Below, in pieces: positions 61,379 to 64,000 of a stretch of 64,000 nt of DNA. The notes under the pieces are model-generated. The model was not told the origin of the DNA. It ran no database searches and saw only the letters and a program-made list of their open reading frames with translations. The stretch is from Thalassobaculum sp. OXR-137 (GTDB taxonomy: Bacteria; Pseudomonadota; Alphaproteobacteria; Thalassobaculales; Thalassobaculaceae). The stretch lies in contig NZ_CP139716.1 in NCBI RefSeq assembly GCF_034377285.1, positions 1 through 64,000 on the forward strand, written 5' to 3'. The first letter of the stretch is position 1; each line of letters begins with the position of its first letter. The translations under genes were made by a program, and so were the position numbers.

Positions 61379-61680
61379 TCACGGGCTGGCTGCGTGTGCT
61401 GATTTCATGAGCGCTGCCGGGACCTTGTTCCCGATCGCGCTGTGTGGCCGCTGTTCGTTGTAGTCTCTACGCCAAGCCTCCAACTTTTCCGCTTCATCGG
61501 CAAGGCTCAGGAACCAGTGGGTGTTCAGGCATTCGGCCCGTAGCCGACCGTTGAACGCCTCGATGAACGCGTTGTCGGTGGGCTTTCCAGGACGGGAGAA
61601 GTCGAGTGTGACACCTCGCCGGTAGGCCCACAGGTCCATGTCGCGGGAGATGAACTCGGAGCCCTGTGTTGATACCGGAG
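61379..61680 (-). pseudogene. IS3-family orfB transposase, C-terminal remnant
   Basis: The minus strand encodes the last 100 residues of an IS3 orfB integrase: GSEFISRDMDLWAYRRGVTL, DFSRPGKPTDNAFIEAFNGR and LEAWRRDYNEQRPHSAIGNK. The conserved final Glu lies in NAFIEAFNG. The 5' part is cut off exactly where the IS21-family element starts, so that element inserted into this gene. Confidence 0.85.
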
Positions 61681-61727
61681 TGAATCTCCCCAGAACCGCC
61701 GTTTGAAAATTCCCCAGTTGGCGTGTC

Positions 61728-61761
61728 GCCGGTCATCCGGGGCGCGCCCCGGATGACCGGC
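61728..61761. repeat. Perfect 34-base palindrome inside the IS21 left end
   Basis: GCCGGTCATCCGGGGCG is followed with no spacer by its exact reverse complement. It lies between the left terminal repeats and istA. It could be a transposase-regulating hairpin that protects istA from outside transcripts, or a binding site. Confidence 0.8.
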
Positions 61762-61827
61762 GGCGGCGAGTTGCCGATGCTCCTCTCGGTCGGCGAGAGG
61801 AGTTCGGCGGTGATCAAACTGGGAGAG

Positions 61828-63078
61828 ATGCTCATGATCTTGGAACTGCATCGGCAGGGGCTGTCTATATCGGCGATCGCACGGGAGAGCGGGTTCGACC
61901 GCAAGACCGTTCGTCGCTACATCGAGCGCGGCCTGGAGCCACCGAGCTATGGCCCACGCAGGCCACGGTCACGTCTGCTGGATCCGTACACCCCCTATCT
62001 GCGCGAACGCGTGATGACGTGGCCTGGCCTGACCGGCGCCCGGCTGCTGCGAGAATTGCGGGACCTCGGCTATAGCGGCGGCTATACGGCGGTGACGGAT
62101 TATCTGCGTGATATCCGTCCCGCGCCGACACCGGGTTATGAGATCCGCTTCGAGACACCTCCCGGTCAGCAAGGACAGGTCGACTTTGCTCAGTTCCAGG
62201 TGGTGTTCACCGATGAGCCGGAACAGCCGCGGATCGTGTGGCTGTTCTCGCTGGTCCTGGGGCATAGCCGCCTGATCTGGGCACGGTTCGTCGCCCATCA
62301 GGACCTAGCGACAGTGCTGCGCTGCCACGTCGCCGCCTTCGACGCGATCGGCGGCGTGCCACGCGAGCTTCTCTACGACCGCATGAAGACGGCGGTGATC
62401 GGCGAAGCTGCTGACGGGGAGCCGCGCGGCATCGTCTACAACAGGGCCCTTGTGGATCTGGCCCGCCACTATGGCTTCCACCCGCGCGCGTGCCAGCCCT
62501 ACCGGGCCAAGACCAAGGGCAAGGTCGAGCGGCCGTTCCGATACATCCGCGAGGACTTCTTCTTGGCCCGTTCGTTCCGCAACCTGGACGATCTGAACGA
62601 GCAGCTGCGGCGCTGGCTGGACAGTGTCGCCAATCCCAGGGTGCATGCCACAACCCGGCGGGTCGTGAACGAGGCGTTCGCCGAGGAGAAGCCGCACCTG
62701 CTGGTTCTGCCTCTGGCGCCGTTCCGCTCCGTACTACGTCTGGAGCGACGGATCTCCCGGGAAGGGATGGTAAGCGTCGGTGGCAACTTCTACAGCGTTC
62801 CGGATGCCACCCGGCGGCGCACGGTCGAGGTGCACACGCTCGCCCAGGAGATCAGGATCTTCGAGGACGGCACGTTGATCGCGACCCATCCGGTCCTGGA
62901 AGGCCGCCACCAGCGCCGGGTGGCTCCTGGACACCGAAAAGGAGGGGGCTCCACAGGACGAAGACGTGGAGCCGACGGAGATGTGGTCGTCAGCCGAACC
63001 GGCGACGTGGTCGCTCAGCGCTCCCTGGAGTTCTACGACGCTGTCGCTCGCCGTCTTGCCCGGGAGTGCCGGTCATGA
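61828..63078 (+). CDS. istA: IS21 transposase IstA
   Basis: About 416 residues: an N-terminal helix-turn-helix (ILELHRQGLSISAIARESGF, DRKTVRRYIERG) and a DDE integrase core with QGQVDFAQFQVVF (first Asp), ELLYDRMKTAVI (second Asp) and PYRAKTKGKVERPFRYIRED (Glu). A C-terminal domain with VGGNFYSVP follows. The ATG at 61828 follows GGGAG. The stop overlaps istB by four bases. IstA cuts and joins the element ends with the help of the IstB ATPase. All catalytic residues are present, so the element may still move. Confidence 0.92.
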   Translation: MLMILELHRQGLSISAIARESGFDRKTVRRYIERGLEPPSYGPRRPRSRLLDPYTPYLRERVMTWPGLTGARLLRELRDLGYSGGYTAVTDYLRDIRPAPTPGYEIRFETPPGQQGQVDFAQFQVVFTDEPEQPRIVWLFSLVLGHSRLIWARFVAHQDLATVLRCHVAAFDAIGGVPRELLYDRMKTAVIGEAADGEPRGIVYNRALVDLARHYGFHPRACQPYRAKTKGKVERPFRYIREDFFLARSFRNLDDLNEQLRRWLDSVANPRVHATTRRVVNEAFAEEKPHLLVLPLAPFRSVLRLERRISREGMVSVGGNFYSVPDATRRRTVEVHTLAQEIRIFEDGTLIATHPVLEGRHQRRVAPGHRKGGGSTGRRRGADGDVVVSRTGDVVAQRSLEFYDAVARRLARECRS

Positions 63079-63947
63079 GCGCTCCAGGTGATCTGACCCC
63101 GTCGACCCTGGAGCGGATCCGCCACGATCTGGTCGGTCTGAAAATGCCACGCGCCCTGGAAGCCCTCGATCAGGTCGTGCGCCGCCTCGAGCACGGGGAG
63201 ATCGGTGCTCTGGAGGCCATCGACATGCTGCTCGCCGAGGAACTGACCCTGCGCGAGAACAGCCGCATCAAGACGGCCCTGCGCATGGGCCGACTGGCGA
63301 CCATCAAGACGCTCTCAGGGTTCGACTTCTCCTTCCAGCCGTCGCTCGACCGCGATCGTATCCTCACCCTCGCACAACTCGGCTTTATCGGTCGCTGCGA
63401 GGTCGTCCACTTCCTCGGCCCGCCCGGCACCGGCAAGAGCCATCTGGCCATCGCCCTCGGCGTCGAGGCGGTGAAGGCAGGGCGCAGTGTCTACTTTTGC
63501 ACACTCGCCGACCTGCTCGGGCAACTCGCCCGCGCCGAGCGCGAGGGACGGCTGACGGAACGCATACGCTTCTTCTGTCGACCGGCTCTGCTGATCGTTG
63601 ACGAGATCGGCTACCTGCCCGTCGTTCCTGGGGGTGGCAACCTGTTCTTCCAGCTGGTCAACGCCCGATACGAGCGTGGTGCGATGGTCCTGACCTCCAA
63701 CCGCGGCTTTGCCGAATGGGGCGAGGTGTTCGGAGACCCGGTCGTCGCCACCGCACTCCTCGACCGCCTGCTGCATCATGCTCTGGTCATCCAGATCGAA
63801 GGCTCCAGCTACCGGTTGCGCCAGCACGCCGACCTCATGCCCGAGCACGTCCGCTCCAAGGCTACCATCACACCGCCGACCCCAGCACCGCTACGACGGC
63901 CAAGGGGACGGCCGCCCAAAAACGACCACATCACCGCGACAACCTGA
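63075..63947 (+). CDS. istB: IS21 helper ATPase IstB
   Basis: A 290-residue AAA+ ATPase. The N-terminal helical region (RHDLVGLKMPRALEALDQVV) precedes the Walker A motif FLGPPGTGKSHLAIALGVEA near 120 and Walker B LLIVDEIGYLPVVPGGGN near 177. Sensor 1 is in MVLTSNRGFAEWGEVFGD. It selects target DNA and activates IstA. It starts inside the istA stop (ATGA). A Pro/Arg-rich tail of about 25 residues follows the core. It ends 46 bases before the right end of the element. Confidence 0.93.
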   Translation: MSAPGDLTPSTLERIRHDLVGLKMPRALEALDQVVRRLEHGEIGALEAIDMLLAEELTLRENSRIKTALRMGRLATIKTLSGFDFSFQPSLDRDRILTLAQLGFIGRCEVVHFLGPPGTGKSHLAIALGVEAVKAGRSVYFCTLADLLGQLARAEREGRLTERIRFFCRPALLIVDEIGYLPVVPGGGNLFFQLVNARYERGAMVLTSNRGFAEWGEVFGDPVVATALLDRLLHHALVIQIEGSSYRLRQHADLMPEHVRSKATITPPTPAPLRRPRGRPPKNDHITATT

Positions 63948-64000
63948 CCGGCGAAACTGGGGAAATTTACTTCGGCGCTTCTGGGGAAATTACGGGCGGC

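Larger units (their letters stand above)
61681..63993 (+). mobile_element. IS21-family insertion sequence
   Basis: The element carries istA and istB. Its left end TGAATCTCCCCAGAACCGCC (61681) matches the inverted right end, which reads AATTTCCCCAGAAGCGCCG when complemented (to about 63993). CCCCAGTT recurs about 30 bases inside both ends, the multiple-repeat architecture usual for IS21 ends. It interrupts an IS3 orfB remnant on the left. The right flank is at the window edge, so a target duplication cannot be judged. Confidence 0.85.

Noticed and set aside
63981-64000. Target-site duplication flanking the IS21 element
   Set aside because: The right flank has only about seven bases before the window ends and none matches the left flank convincingly.
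1-64000. CRISPR arrays, tRNA or rRNA genes, replication origin
   Set aside because: No regularly spaced repeats, no cloverleaf-like segment with a T-loop and CCA context, and no rRNA-like stretch were recognised by eye. A tRNAscan and Infernal search would settle this.

Overview
The window is high-GC bacterial DNA. Its gene content suggests an alphaproteobacterium, probably of the Rhodospirillales type: a Caulobacter-like ECF sigma factor/NrsF pair with a bufferin operon, a tripartite tricarboxylate transporter, a Wzx/Wzy-type exopolysaccharide locus, and a lasso-peptide-like cluster with HPr-kinase homologues. The taxonomic guess comes from gene families only. No rRNA or tRNA gene was recognised.

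Left part (1-6.8 kb). The 3' part of a membrane class III adenylate cyclase runs in from the window edge. A minus-strand stress block follows: YHS-domain protein, bufferin precursor BufA, MNIO enzyme BufB, BufC, DoxX, ECF sigma factor and its anti-sigma factor NrsF. A SigF-like promoter lies in front of the YHS gene. This looks like a self-regulated copper-stress system. A parDE-type toxin-antitoxin pair with its own palindrome comes next.

Metabolic block (7.1-18.1 kb). One minus-strand run encodes a TauD/TfdA dioxygenase and a TTT transporter. Its small TctB subunit is split by an inserted TctC-like binding domain. A divergent GntR regulator has a textbook operator in the intergenic region. 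Next comes a LysR regulator overlapping a dehydrogenase that closely resembles phosphite dehydrogenase (PtxD), divergent from an MFS carrier, an SDR oxidoreductase and a metallo-beta-lactamase-fold hydrolase. A broken histidine kinase and an IS630 remnant mark the end of this block.

Polysaccharide block (19.6-45.5 kb). It holds two polymerase/ligase-like membrane proteins, a flippase, an initiating sugar-phosphate transferase, a Wzc-like co-polymerase with tyrosine kinase domain, a Wza-like lipoprotein and an outer-membrane barrel. It also has a GDP-mannose 3,5-epimerase-like enzyme, seven glycosyltransferase-type proteins, three FkbM methyltransferases, a PPP-type phosphatase and a secreted protein built of 90-residue repeats. 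Together they would make, modify and export a complex exopolysaccharide.

RiPP block (45.7-59.1 kb). It contains a nucleotidyltransferase, an ABC exporter, two PqqD/RRE-type proteins, a lasso B2 protease, an asparagine-synthetase-like cyclase, two HPr-kinase homologues, two sulfotransferases, a truncated 2OG-Fe(II) oxygenase, a Cys-rich unknown and a 60-residue precursor. The precursor's leader resembles that of paeninodin and it ends in Ser, but it has no Asp/Glu where a lasso ring would close. Nested IS256/IS6 remnants cut the operon, and related IS3-type ends lie at both borders. This is the most interesting part of the window.

Right end (59.2-64 kb). This is a mobile-element graveyard: a serine recombinase remnant, IS3 orfA and orfB fragments, an istA fragment and an apparently intact IS21-family element. 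A GalE-like epimerase of visibly lower GC sits among them.
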